DNA of 64,000 bases from Labia minor. Lineage: Eukaryota; Arthropoda; Insecta; Dermaptera; Spongiphoridae. Every line of letters begins with the position of its first letter. The first letter of the stretch is position 1. The DNA is taken from the NCBI GenBank assembly GCA_963082975.1, contig OY720348.1, positions 18,839,146 to 18,903,145 of the forward strand, in the 5' to 3' direction. The position numbers and the translations under genes were made by a program. Positions 11,307-21,981 of the stretch are shown piece after piece. The notes beneath the pieces were generated by a model, which was not told where the DNA came from, made no database searches, and was given only the letters and a program-made list of their open reading frames with translations.

Positions 11307-13364
11307 AGAAATTCTCTTAATTTTCTTTATGTATTATACCCTTAATAATTTTTGGTCAGAATAATACAGTATATTTTCAGTATATAATTCAATTTTGGAT
11401 GATTAATTTAACCTCTCTTTGAAAAAAAGTTTGCTTACTTTCATTCAAATATCAAATTTCTTCAGTTGTTAAAAAAATATATTTTTTAAAACAAAATATA
11501 TTTTTCTTAACTTTTTCTTACTTTAATAAACAAAGATATATTTACAATAAAATTAAACAAATCATGCCAATTACAAATAAATAACAATATTGTTTAAAGG
11601 ATAATGAAACATTTTGATTTTATAATTTGTATACATAAATATAGTGAGATAATTAATTATATATTATAAAGAAAAATTTTAAATTTAATTCTTTTATTGT
11701 TATATAAATACTATATTTCAGGGTGTCTTATAACCTAGAATATAATCTAATTCCATTTGAAAAACTTAAATTTTTTAAAATTTTCATATTTCAGATATAT
11801 GAAGGTCTAGATATTCAATTTAGTTTATTAATTCACCCTCTCCACCTAGAATGTTGTATTGAAAATAACTTTCTCAAAATTTACAAATTAATAATAAATT
11901 CATCTTCAATTCTCTTTTAATTATTAAAGAATATAAAATTGGTAACACATGTCTTGACTGTTCTTGATATATGAAATTTGTTGGAAAAAATTATATATTG
12001 ATGTAATTATACTTAAAAAGAACAAAGTTATGTTTAGAAACTAACATTGTATAGTAGAAAAGATTTCTCTTTTATATTTTGTTCAATAATTTGACAATTT
12101 TCGTTTAGAATTATATATATATATCCAATATTTATAATTTATAATAAATATATTCTTATTATAATTAACAAAACAGTTTTTAATATAATTGTATTCATTT
12201 TTATATGACTTAATAATTTAATATTTCCTAAATAAAAAGAACATTAAATTTATTGAAACAAATTTTATTATTTATTATTTATTAATTATTTTCGTAAACT
12301 AATACTTGCATTTTCTAGTTATTTGGATTTTGTTCGATTTCTCCCAAATTTGTGTTATCACCTATTTAGGATACATGCTAAAAATGTTTTATAATTATAT
12401 GGTATCACTTGAAGCATCTTATGTTATTTTACTTATATATATTTAATTTAATTATTATTTATTATTGATATAATTTAAAATATATATAATAATATAATAA
12501 AATTCATTTTTATATCAGTTAAAATAATTTATACAACTATATGTTTATAAGTAATATAAAATATTCAATAAATAGACAATTTTTAATCCTATATTTAATT
12601 ATTTTTTTAAAATTAAAATTTAGAAAGAAATTATCATAATGCAAGTATTATATTTATTACTAATTAAAGATGAAGATGAGATTTGTAATTTTATATATGG
12701 AGACTAGCAGTAAAAAGGGAAAAAAGGCAAAATTCTCATAGATCAGTGTTGGAACAAAGATAAGATATAACAATCTTTTGGGATGCTGGGATGAGATGGA
12801 GTCGGAAAACGATCGAATCGGCTACAATCGAAAAGTGGAATTTGATTGGTTAGCATGAATTGGAGCTATAATGTAAATAAAGTATATATCTCCAATAAAT
12901 ACTTTATTTTCATTGGATGAAATTGCAAGATCAAAAATAATTAATTTTGATTTTAATGATTGAACCCAATCGATAAAGAAAATATTATTATTAAAAAATT
13001 TGTAAAATATTCATGGGATACTAAGAGAATAATAAATAAAATAAAAAAAATTAATCCGGATAATTACTGGGTGGGCAGGGCTGTTATAAAAAAACCTCTG
13101 ACTTTGTACGTCCTACGCAAGGACAACGCCTATCAAGTCGTTTATATCAATCAGGTGTTCTATTATCAGTTGAACGGGTCCTAAGCAACCTTTACCTTGA
13201 TTTTCTTGATCGGAGGCGCTACTTTTTATCAAATAGCTTCCCAATATTGATCCTGGAGGCTGGGTTGACTCCGTCCAATAGGCCCCAGCAAGAGAAATTC
13301 TTGAACACGGGACCACGAAAATGTGAGGTAACTTCGCTAACCTCTCACCCTGTGGCGTCTTCAA
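11307..13364. other. 3' flank of the TBRG1-like gene and unassigned DNA
   Basis: AATAAA occurs in TTTAATAAACAAAG near 11523 and could end the TBRG1-like transcript. From about 12690 to 13364 base composition is more balanced, with short open frames in both directions. None shows a domain, and the block is probably an old repeat. A CAGGGCTGTTAT string at about 13077 resembles hAT ends but has no partner. Confidence 0.4.
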
Positions 13365-13398
13365 CAGGGCTGTTCTTAGACATTAAAATTTTAAAATA

Positions 13399-15195
13399 AT
13401 GTTTTTTTTTTTTAATATTTCATTAAAAATGTGGCAAACAAATCGTTCCCCCCTAGCAAAATTAAAACTAAATAAATCAACAAGGAAACTAAAAACACTA
13501 CTTTCCAATTATAAAAACAGATGCATACAAACTTATCTATCTAACTTATCAGCAAATGAAGCAACCGACTATTCACTATGGAAAGCCACCAAAAGAATTA
13601 AAAAAACACAATGCTTTAAGTCACCAATTCGAGCACAAGATGGCATCTGGGCGAAATCTAGTACAGACAAGGCTAAATGCTTTGCAAATTACCTAGTAGA
13701 CGTATTTAAACCCTACCCAACTGAGATTCAAAACAACTTCGAGGAAAAAAAAATTCAAGACTACCTTCTGACCCCCCCTCATCATCCGGTGGACCCAATC
13801 AAACCTTATAAAATCAGTGAAATTAAAGAACAAATTAAGCTATTGAACAAAAAAAAATCCCCTGGATTTGACTTAATTACAGCTAAAATTTTACAAGAAC
13901 TTCCTGAAGTCGCATTCAAATTTTTAACATTCATATTTAATGCCGTAATTAGACTCACTTACTTCCCCCTGAGCTGGAAAGTCGCTACGATCATAGTCAT
14001 CCCCAAGCCTGGCAAACCTCAGGAAGATGTAAGTTCGTATAGACCCATTAGCCTTCTACCAATGATGTCAAAGATCCTGGAAAAACTCTTCAAAAAACAT
14101 CTTGATATAATTATAAATAATAATAATATAATCCCCAACCATCAGTTTGGCTTTAGAAGTTACCACGGAACGATCGAGCAGGTCCATCGAGTTAACAAAA
14201 AAATATCTGAAGCACTGGAGAGCAGAGAATACTGCTCTGCAGTGTTTTTAGATATAAGACAAGCTTTTGACAAGGTATGGCATGTCGGACTATTATACAA
14301 AATCAAGAAACTATTGCCATATAACTACTATCTAATATTGAGATCTTATCTATGTGATAGACATTTCTTGATTAAGTATTCAGATGAACAAACCCCTCTC
14401 CATCCTATCCAAGCTGGTGTGCCCCAAGGTAGTGTCCTCGGACCCCTTCTTTATCTCATCTACACTAGCGACCTTCCAACATTCTCCAATGCTACCACTG
14501 CGACGTTCGCTGATGACACTGTTATTATGGTATCAGACAGAAATCCTCTAACGGCTACAGATAAACTACAAAATAATATAAATCAAATCCAAGGTTGGCT
14601 ATCGAAATGGCGTATTAAAGTCAACGAAAAAAAATCTAACCATGTAACTTTTACTAATAGGAGGGACACGTGCCCTCCTATTTTTATTAACAACGAACAG
14701 ATTCCACAAAGCGACAACGCCAAATACCTTGGTATGCATCTCGATAAGAGGATGACATGGAAAACCCATATAAGAACCAAAAGGAAACAATTAGGAATAC
14801 TTCTTCACAAGTACTACTGGTTAATAGGTCGTAAGTCCAAACTGAAATTGGAAAATAAAATTTTAATTTATAAATGTATCTTTAAACCAGTTTGGACGTA
14901 CGGGCTGGAACTTTGGGGATCAGCCGCCAACTCTAACATTGAAATAGTAGAAAGATTCCAGGCAAAAATTCTACGTTTGATAGTGAACGCCCCCTGGTTC
15001 GTGCCAAACAAGCTGATAGCCAATAACTTAGGGATCCCATCAGTGAAAAAAGTGATATCAAATCGTTGTATAAAATATGTAAACAAACTTGAACACCACC
15101 CAAGTAACCTAGTTAAAGACTTGATGGACCCCCCCAGTGCAAGAAGATTAAAAAAAAACTTACCCAGTGATTCTATCGTACGTTTTAATAGTTAA
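13399..15195 (+). CDS. Jockey-like reverse transcriptase (C-terminal part of ORF2)
   Basis: The open frame is 598 codons, but its first ATG and about nine codons lie in flanking DNA and the target repeat; LINE sequence starts near residue 10. RT blocks in order: VIPKPGKPQED then YRPISLLPMMSKILEKL (about 200-225), QFGFRS (about 250), AVFLDIRQAFDKVWH (motif A, about 276-290), AGVPQGSVLGPLLYLIY (motif B, about 335-352), TFADDTVI (motif C with catalytic DD, about 372) and KYLGMHLD (about 440). The tail WTYGLELWGSA is typical of jockey-type elements. No stop interrupts the frame, so the copy is probably young. It lacks the apurinic-type endonuclease and therefore should not move by itself. Confidence 0.95.
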   Translation: MFFFFNISLKMWQTNRSPLAKLKLNKSTRKLKTLLSNYKNRCIQTYLSNLSANEATDYSLWKATKRIKKTQCFKSPIRAQDGIWAKSSTDKAKCFANYLVDVFKPYPTEIQNNFEEKKIQDYLLTPPHHPVDPIKPYKISEIKEQIKLLNKKKSPGFDLITAKILQELPEVAFKFLTFIFNAVIRLTYFPLSWKVATIIVIPKPGKPQEDVSSYRPISLLPMMSKILEKLFKKHLDIIINNNNIIPNHQFGFRSYHGTIEQVHRVNKKISEALESREYCSAVFLDIRQAFDKVWHVGLLYKIKKLLPYNYYLILRSYLCDRHFLIKYSDEQTPLHPIQAGVPQGSVLGPLLYLIYTSDLPTFSNATTATFADDTVIMVSDRNPLTATDKLQNNINQIQGWLSKWRIKVNEKKSNHVTFTNRRDTCPPIFINNEQIPQSDNAKYLGMHLDKRMTWKTHIRTKRKQLGILLHKYYWLIGRKSKLKLENKILIYKCIFKPVWTYGLELWGSAANSNIEIVERFQAKILRLIVNAPWFVPNKLIANNLGIPSVKKVISNRCIKYVNKLEHHPSNLVKDLMDPPSARRLKKNLPSDSIVRFNS

Positions 15196-15349
15196 AACAA
15201 TTTTTAAAAAGAAATAAAAGGAAGCAACCACTGGGTTGTTTCCTAAATGTCAGTAATCATTAATCAATCAAAAGATTTACTCATTGTTATGTAAATAGTA
15301 ACAGATTGTAAATTTATAAATAATAAATAAAAAAAAAAAAAAAAAAAAA
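13425..15349 (+). mobile_element. Jockey-clade LINE, 5'-truncated, with poly(A) tail
   Basis: The element lies between two copies of AATATTTCATT (13414-13424 and 15350-15360), an 11-bp target duplication. It ends in about 23 A. It starts inside ORF2, so gag-like ORF1 and the endonuclease domain are missing, as is usual when target-primed reverse transcription stops early. The 3' UTR is about 150 bp. The uninterrupted target is visible in the paralogue at 57080-57358, which supports the boundaries. Confidence 0.93.
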
Positions 15350-15508
15350 AATATTTCATTGAAGTTACAATTAAAATTATTTTTTTAAATAAAGTTTCCG
15401 TTAAACTACATTTCATTTTTACTTTGAGCATATTTAAAAATTCCTCATCTTTACGTCTGTGGCGCCGCTGGGATGTAGCCTAAACAGTCCATAGGGTTAG
15501 TATAGCCC

Positions 15509-16134
15509 CAGTGGCGTACCTAAGGCGGGGCGGTGGGTGCGGTCCGCACCGGGCGGCATTTATCTTGGGGCGGCATTTTTTATATTTAGTTATAGTTGTA
15601 AAAAGCAACTTATTCATTTCATATTTATTTTTTTTCTTTCTTGAATAATAAAATGATTATTATAAGTTTACTATTTGATTTATATAAATTATGATCAACT
15701 ATATGATTTCGAATATTATTCCTCGGTGTATATAAATGCATTTTAGTTTTTTTGATACCAGTTTATAAATGTCATTTCTTTTGAAAAGTTTATATGATTA
15801 CTTTGAAGTGATATACCAATATTTTTTTAAATCATCGATTTTTCTTTTGAAAAGCAGGGCCGGCGGATAAAATATAAATATAAATTTTGAGAGCATTATA
15901 CACGATTTTTCTAGTATGAAAGCTAGAAGAGTAAATATTGTATAAATATGTTTACGAGTGCCTACAAATATGTGTAAAAAAATTTACTCTATATATTAAT
16001 TAATATTGATTAAATAACTTAATAATTTATTTATGTGTATTAATTTATAAAAACCACTATTTGATTGACTTATAATAGAAAGGGCGGCAAACTGGAGATC
16101 GCCCCGGGCGGCAAAAGTTCTAGGTACGCCACTG
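15509..16134. mobile_element. hAT MITE (GCGGC family), copy 2
   Basis: 626 bp, ends CAGTGGCGTACCTA and TAGGTACGCCACTG, with the octamer TATAGCCC duplicated at 15501-15508 and 16135-16142. It is inverted relative to the copy at 8120-8868 and is about 120 bp shorter. The duplication includes the terminal bases of the older hAT-like element it entered. Confidence 0.93.
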
Positions 16135-16264
16135 TATAGCCCTGTGAGTGGGTTGGGATTTGCTCAACCAGGTGCAGAATGGTATAGAAAAGTATATTAT
16201 TACATATATATATATACATATAAATAAAACAATGGGTGTATTAACAAATTACAAAGTACATAAA

Positions 16265-17436
16265 TCTTATATATAAAATTCTCGTGTCACAAAACTTTGA
16301 AATGATATTCCTCCGAAACGGCTGGACCGATTCTTATGAAATTTTTTAAGCATATTCAGTAGGTCTCAGGGCATGTCAGACTTCTTTTATTAAACCGCTA
16401 ATTGCTAAGGTGTGTCCAGGGGGTGGAATTTAAATAAAAATAGTTTAGTTACAATGTTAGATCATAGAGGCACTGCTGGCGATAATTTGTCGGTAATTTA
16501 AATTCTGAGCAATGTGCAGATAAAAATATTTTTATAGATCTATTGATATTTACAATATCTCAATTGATCTTATTGGCCTTTTAAACTTTGAAAACATTCA
16601 CATTACGGCTATAATTTAATACTATTAATTTTTAAGATTATGTGAGTAAATCATTTTAATTAAGAAAATTTGATCTCATAATTGGATTTTCACGTAAGAT
16701 TTTAATATATAATATATTTTTTAATATTATTTATATAGTAGTTTAGTGTTATGCTAATTTTATATTTTATTTTTATTTTGTTTACTTTGATTTTTTTTTA
16801 AATAAATTAATAACATTTAAAGTACCATAAAAAAATTAATCGAGGCAGGAAAATTGATGGGGTTTGAAATTAATAGTGATAAGACAAAATAATTAGTATC
16901 AGAGAGAATAATATTTGCAAAGAATTTAAATCGAGGTTGCAATCGGGAAATTATTATCAAAGGGGATCAAAATTATTAAATTATTAATTGTATTATATGG
17001 GTGGGAGGCATGGTCTATAACCCTGGGAGATGAGAATAGATTCAGAGTATTTGAGAATAGGATTCTTCCCAGCATTTATGGGCCAAAGAAAGATGAGGAC
17101 ACCGGGGAATAGCGGAGACTGCATAACAAGGAATTGCATGACCTCTATGCATCTCTAGATATGGGTCATAAAATAGGGAAGACTGGGATCGGCAGGGCAC
17201 ATGGCTAGAATGGGAGAGGAAAAATATATTGGTGGGGAGTTCGATTGGAAAACGTCTGTGTGGAAGACCAATTGTGAACAGGGTGGACAATGTAGGAAGG
17301 AACGTGAGAGAGATGGGACAGGTTAGGAGTTAGATGGTTATAGCTCAGAATAGGGACACTCGGGGGGGGGGGGGGGTACAGGGGGCGGTGCCCCCGTCTA
17401 GATGCGAAGAGCGACGAAGGAGCTCTGAGCAGCTAG
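16265..17436 (+). mobile_element. Non-autonomous Helitron carrying a LINE fragment
   Basis: The 5' end is A|TCTTATATATAAAATTCTCG and the 3' end is GAGCAGCTAG|T, matching the TC...CTRR ends and the A/T insertion site of canonical Helitrons. A hairpin-like GC-rich segment just before the end (GAGCGACGAAGGAGCTC) is a degraded form of the clean hairpin seen at 26080 and 37650. The interior holds a LINE C-terminal fragment (16985-17370). No Rep/helicase sequence is present. The 1172-bp element's 3' half belongs to the inverted arm described at 16465-18472. Confidence 0.85.
16985..17370 (+). pseudogene. LINE C-terminal fragment captured in a Helitron
   Basis: The plus strand reads LLYGWEAWS, then RVFENRILPSIYGPKKDE, WRRLHNKELHDLY and, in another frame, GRPIVNRVDNVGRNVREMGQ. 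These are the conserved pieces of the region downstream of the RT in a widespread insect LINE group (pattern GPK-DE-WRR-N-EL-LY ... GRP-RW). Frames are broken. Antisense versions occur in the Helitrons at 26069 and 29456, so the fragment travels with the Helitron family. Confidence 0.75.
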
Positions 17437-17447
17437 TTTTAAATAAA

Positions 17448-18030
17448 CTGGAGTGTCTCCACTCGACTATCTCGCAATTTGAATTGGATTAAATAACATA
17501 ATATATTATATATATTTAAATTAAATTTAATTAATTATAAATTATAAATTAAAATTAATAAATAATATTTATTAAACCAGCGCGTGTTTGGCTCTTTGTT
17601 GATGGCACCACGTCACGTGCTGGTGTGTGATTTGCAGCCGTGTTAAAAAATTAATTCCGGAACTTTCAGCGATTCAATCAAGCTGAAATTCTATATATAA
17701 CAATTTTATATAATTTTTAATCATGTAAAAAATTATCAAACATATATCTTTATTTGTACAGTCAGTTTAGTGAAAACTAATGAAAACGTGGTAAGTAATG
17801 ACCCTCTTCCGGATGAGCTACATTTCTCAAAAGTTGATAGAATACTACGAATTTTTAATAATGCCCGTTTACCAAATTTCATTATTCTAGCTCAAACCGT
17901 TTTTGCGTAATCTTGTCTACATACACACACACACACATAAACACATTTTTCTCAACCTTAGTGAAAATGACTCAGGAACCTTCAAAACGTATAAAATCAT
18001 CAAAATCGAAAATTTTGGGGTTTTCCAGAA
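17448..18030 (-). mobile_element. HINE-A element, 5' end replaced
   Basis: On the plus strand it opens CTGGAGTGTCTCCACTCG, the reversed 3' hairpin, followed by ACTATCTCGC. A CACACACA core lies near 17925. The family's usual far end (CGATCACGAAAATTTTC...CTATCTCGCC) is missing; homology fades after AAATCGAAAATTTT into unrelated sequence up to 18472. Confidence 0.7.
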
Positions 18031-18472
18031 ATATGTACATTATTTGCATTTGTGGATTTTCATAAGAATCAAAAATTACTATTACAAGATATGTATAACT
18101 GGCATGTATAAAGTTGCTACTTTACTTACTAACTGCCACACGGGAGTCAGACATCACAATATTTTAATATAGATCCACCATCATTAGAGGAATATTTAAA
18201 TTAAATTAAAATTAAATTATTATTTAATGTAAACGTTTATTTAAATATATATTTATTAAGGGAATTTTTACTTAAAGACCACATTGTTTGTATAAATTAT
18301 TTATTAAATTAAAATAACTGTACAACGTTTCGACTGCTTATTCTGTAGTCGTTTTCAAGTACCGTACGCTTGCTCTGATTCAAGCGGACTATATATATTA
18401 TTATATATATTGTATATTTTTTAATATTATTATTATAATCAAATAGATTTATATAATTTATAAAACAGTATA

Positions 18473-18604
18473 TCTTATATATAAAATTCTCATGTCACAA
18501 AACTTTGAAAAAGTACTCCTCCGAAACGGCTGGACCGATTCTTATGAAATTTTTTATGTATATTCAGTAGGTCTCAGGGCATGTCAGGCGCTCGGAGCAG
18601 CTAG
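18473..18604 (+). mobile_element. Extremely short Helitron (132 bp)
   Basis: TCTTATATATAAAATTCTC at the 5' end runs through ACGGCTGGACCGATTC and ATGTCAG straight into GCGCTCGGAGCAGCTAG. It sits between A and T. Nearly all the body is deleted and the 3' hairpin has lost one side. It occupies exactly the site that Helitron B (27792-28420) occupies in the other arm. Confidence 0.8.
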
Positions 18605-18952
18605 TATATATATAATATATTATCATTATTTACTTGAAGGCTTAGGTCCTAGGTCTGTTCTGGTGTCCATCTTTTCCTTAGTCTTCCTATGTCTCTTTTT
18701 TCGATAAATATAAACCATTTCCGGGCTTTAAGAGGGAGATGGTTCTTTGGCATTCGGATAAGATGGTTATACCACTTGTTTGTATATTCCTTTACTTTAT
18801 TAAGCAAATGAAATATATTTAATTCTCCTCTTATATCATAATTTGTGATTTTGTCAAGCCTTTTATTGCTCTTAAAAATTGCATTTCAGCAGCCTCTTGG
18901 TAACCTCTCTTTTTTTTGTTATTACCCAAGTTTCAATGCCATATAACAGGGG

Positions 18953-19044
18953 TGGCCACACTTGGTGATACTTAGAGCCATATTAAAAAATCGGAAATGT
19001 TTTCCCTTTTTTTTTGTGTCATTTAATTGAGCCACAATAAACTC
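18953..19044. mobile_element. Truncated hAT MITE related to MITE A
   Basis: Begins CAGGGGTGGCCACACTTGG and shares GTGATACTTAGAGCCATATT with the MITE at 2925-3266. A matching right end is not visible. It interrupts the LINE relic just upstream of its YGIETW motif. Confidence 0.5.
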
Positions 19045-19238
19045 GAAAAGCCTGGTTTTATACAATTTTAATTTGATGTCTTTCCTTGTTTTATATTTCA
19101 GTTGTCTGTGTATACTTCAGCAGATTTTATTAAATTCATCTGGACATGTAAATATTTATAAAAACTAGTCTAACATCCTAGATATTTATCATGGATTACT
19201 GGGCAATTGTCAATTGCGAATGGGATTTTTCCTTCTTA

Positions 19239-19773
19239 GGCCCGATTCACACACAAGTGGCGTATGGCACTGGCGTGGTTCTGATCAGCTAGTAAAATAT
19301 ATATATAAAGATATATATATGAAAGAAAAAATTATAAAAATTATATAAAAATAAATTGACATTAAATAAATAAATCAAAATCAGAGAGAGGCGTATATAT
19401 AAAGATATATATATGAAAGAAAAAATTATAAAAATTATATAAAAATAAATTGACATTAAATAAATAAATCAAAATCAGAGAGAGGCGTTAACAATGATGA
19501 TAACACAAAAAACACGTTTTTAAAATTAAATGCTGGCAAAATATAAAATTTGATTAAAAAGTTGAAATGAATAATGAAATGGATTAGAAGTGGCGTGCCA
19601 GTCCTACGAGCCACCGGTGGCGTCGGAGTGGAGTGGTCTTCGTGCCATTTTCCACGCCTCCAACACGCCATATCTGTGTGTATTGAGTCATAAGCTAACG
19701 CAATTACATTAACAAACCTGTTCCACGCCAGAACCACGCCAGTGCCATACGCCACTTGTGTGTGAATCGGGCC
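19239..19773. mobile_element. PIF/Harbinger-type MITE
   Basis: The terminal inverted repeats begin GGCCCGATTCACACACAAGT and extend with high identity for about 45 bp, to GGCGTGGTTCTG. TTA is duplicated at 19236-19238 and 19774-19776, the usual Harbinger target. It holds a 94-bp tandem duplication (19300-19487) and no transposase. It inserted into the LINE relic between the YADD and YLGC motifs. Confidence 0.85.
19300..19487. repeat. 94-bp tandem duplication inside the Harbinger MITE
   Basis: Two adjacent, almost identical copies running from TATATATAAAGATATATA to AATCAGAGAGAGGCG. The string TCAGAGAGAGGCG recurs exactly 94 bp apart (19381 and 19475). Confidence 0.85.
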
Positions 19774-20443
19774 TTACTCTTCTTTATTGAAATGTTCATT
19801 CTATTCTATCTCTGGGCTATGTAAATTATCTTCGGTCTTTTGTATAATCACTTTATCGTCAGCATATAATATTGAATTGTATTTTAATCTAACTTTATTC
19901 CAGCTTTCGTTAATTCTTTCCACTCTGTTTGTTAGTTGGCTATTTTTTCTATTGCCGTTTAAATATGTTTGTTTTATGGTAGAGTCTTCGAAGAGAGGCC
20001 CCCATCAAGTCGTTTATTCAAAATCGAAGAATATTTTTTATATTCCGAGTTCGATAGACTAATTCATTGATCTATCTATCTATATATATATAAATAAATA
20101 AATAAGTTCCCGATATATATGATTTTTATTTATATATATAGTTTATGGATAAGAATTAAAATTATTTTCATTGTTTCCTTACCCTAAAAAATACTATTTT
20201 TATTACATAATTTATTATTATTCTTAGGAGATTATATTCTTAAGAATACATAATCAAATTGTTGTAAATTTTTTCATATCATAAAAACATTGGTAAGATA
20301 AAATAAGACATAAGATTAAATTCATCAAAAAGATATCATGTCATGAATCAACATTTCAATTCATATGGCTCAGAAAGAAAAAGATTCATGTTACCATAAA
20401 AGCTGTTTTTCAATCTGATTATTATTATTATACATATTAAATA

Positions 20444-21425
20444 CACCTATCCCCCGATTTACACGGTACTTGTTTTACACGTTTTCGCTTTTACACGGTT
20501 TTCCAAATAAATTTTTTATTTTGTTTTTACCGCACTCTACTAAATGCTACTGTGTTTGAACAGGTGCGCTGTGTACACATCTCACGGGGAATCCCGAGCT
20601 TATGTGCTGACTTGGTGCACATGCACACTGTGTCTGTATTTATTCGCATAAAATTAAAGTTTTATCTACGGAAAATTGTATTTGAGTGAAAGTTTCACAG
20701 TTTCAGAAAGATTTAATTTTCCATATTCGTAAATTACAAGTGAGTGCATAATTTAGATTATTATAAATTAACATAAATTAAAAAAAATTATAGGCTTATA
20801 ATGTCGAAAGAAGTTCTTTGTTTAGAAACTAAAATCGAAATTTTGGATCGCTAACGAAAGGGAGATAGAGTAGTAGATGTTGCAAAATCATATAGCATGA
20901 ACGTAGCTACATAAGAACTATTAGAACAAATGAAAACACAATTAGAAAGAGTGTTGCAGCTGGCAATACCACGAGTATGGGCACAATTGATAATAACCGA
21001 TTTTATTACCACCTCTCAGAATGTAAATATTTCTGCTTCAAACATCGAATCGGCACAAATAACTTCGAGTGATGAAAGTGAATTCCAACCTTCGATTCCG
21101 AAAAAAAGAATGAGAGTAATTTCTGATAGTGATGAAGGATAATAAAACACCTTTGGTTTTATTTTTTGTTCTTCTGTTTAATGTATTGTAATTAAATAAA
21201 AATCAGTGTTTCCGTAATATATTACATATTTTAACCTGTCAATGCATTTTATTTTTATTTCTGTGTACACCTAAAAATATTGAAAAAAATCACAACTGTT
21301 AAATAGCAAAATTATGCATTTTCTGCAAGCTTTTCGATTTACACGGTTTTGACTTGAAATTTTTAATTTTCGATTTACACGTTTTTCTCAGGAACGTATC
21401 TACCGTGTAAATCGGGGGATAGTTG
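20444..21425 (+). mobile_element. Tigger/pogo element, internally deleted
   Basis: The ends are CACCTATCCCCCGATTTACACG and its inverted partner CGTGTAAATCGGGGGATAGTTG, flanked by TA. Inside, ATG at 20801 opens MSKEVLCLETKIEILDR, a stop, then KGDRVVDVAKSYSMNVAT. This is the CENP-B-type N-terminal HTH of Tigger transposases. The DDE domain is gone. The remaining C-terminal tail (SSDESEFQPSIPKKRMRVIS, about 21065-21140) is acidic and ends at 21142, followed by AATAAA. Hence it is a 982-bp deletion derivative that may once have been mobilised in trans. Confidence 0.88.
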
Positions 21426-21427
21426 TA

Positions 21428-21981
21428 TACATATTAAATAAATATATGATATTTTTATTAATTTGAATAAATATCTTAATCTTTCAGTATAAAATCTGAA
21501 TTAAAATTAATTTTTGCACTTATAAAAATAGCTGGGAGATGTCAAGCTTAAAAATAATGTCTTTGCTATGCATTCTTTAAATATATCTTTTTAAATATAT
21601 ATATTTTTTATTTTTTACTTTTATTTGATTGCAATTTAATATTTAATTTATGAAAAATATGAGATTTACACAAATTAATATGTACATTTATTATGTACAT
21701 GTATTACTTCTACATATTTGAATAATTTTTCCCATAAATAATTCCAGCCCTTTATTCACTTTGTGTAATTTTCAAATTAATATTGTATTGCTTCTTAATT
21801 TTATTGCATTCTAATTGTTTTCTCGAATGATCATTTTTCTTATAGCTCTACAAGCAAACGATTATTTCGAAATGATTAAAAATAATCTAATTTTTATAAT
21901 TGCTTTCCATTTAGAATTCGTGAATTGAGTTTCTTTCATTTAAATATTTAAATATTTTAATATAAATTCACCTCGTTTATA
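21428..21981. other. AT-rich DNA, nothing recognised
   Basis: No gene, repeat ends or fold stood out. Confidence 0.45.

Larger units (their letters stand above)
13365..16144. mobile_element. hAT-like repeat split by a LINE and by a second hAT MITE
   Basis: The outer ends are CAGGGCTGTTCTTA at 13365 and TAGTATAGCCCTG ending at 16144, an approximate inverted repeat. The left remnant is 13365-13424; the right remnant is 15350-15508 plus 16135-16144. A homologous copy in the opposite orientation at 57080-57358 is continuous through the LINE site. That supports the reading that the LINE and the MITE at 15509 both landed in this older element. I could not find a matching 8-bp flank, so its family is inferred from its ends. 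Confidence 0.7.
16465..18472 (+). repeat. Left arm of a ~2.0-kb inverted duplication
   Basis: This 2008-bp stretch matches the reverse complement of 28421-30423 (2003 bp) almost base for base. The match covers the 3' half of a Helitron, a HINE-A fragment and an anonymous 430-bp segment. The junction CTAG|TTTTAAATAAACTGGAG is identical in both arms. That is better explained by duplication of a composed segment than by independent insertions. Confidence 0.85.
18630..19985 (-). pseudogene. RTE-like LINE relic, interrupted by two MITEs
   Basis: Read on the minus strand: ILYADDKVIIQKTEDNL (RT motif C, about 19870-19820), then after the Harbinger MITE IPFAIDNCPVIHDKYLGC (about 19235-19180). LLYGIETWVITKK lies near 18950 and a C-terminal tail with degraded frames follows, ending GRLRKRWTPEQT near 18640. 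The order is that of a non-LTR RT with its downstream region. Several stops and frame changes show it is dead. The clade is inferred from the motif style. Confidence 0.75.

Noticed and set aside
15328-15350. Run of A considered as a simple repeat
   Set aside because: It is the poly(A) tail of the LINE, being bounded by the target duplication.
17042-17290. Open frame repeated in similar form at 26211-26459 and 29599-29847, seeming to be a conserved small protein family
   Set aside because: It is the antisense of a captured LINE C-terminal fragment inside Helitrons; the sense strand carries the recognisable motifs.
18492-18707. 71-codon frame with a hydrophobic end
   Set aside because: It runs across the 132-bp Helitron into an antisense LINE relic; the start is Helitron sequence.
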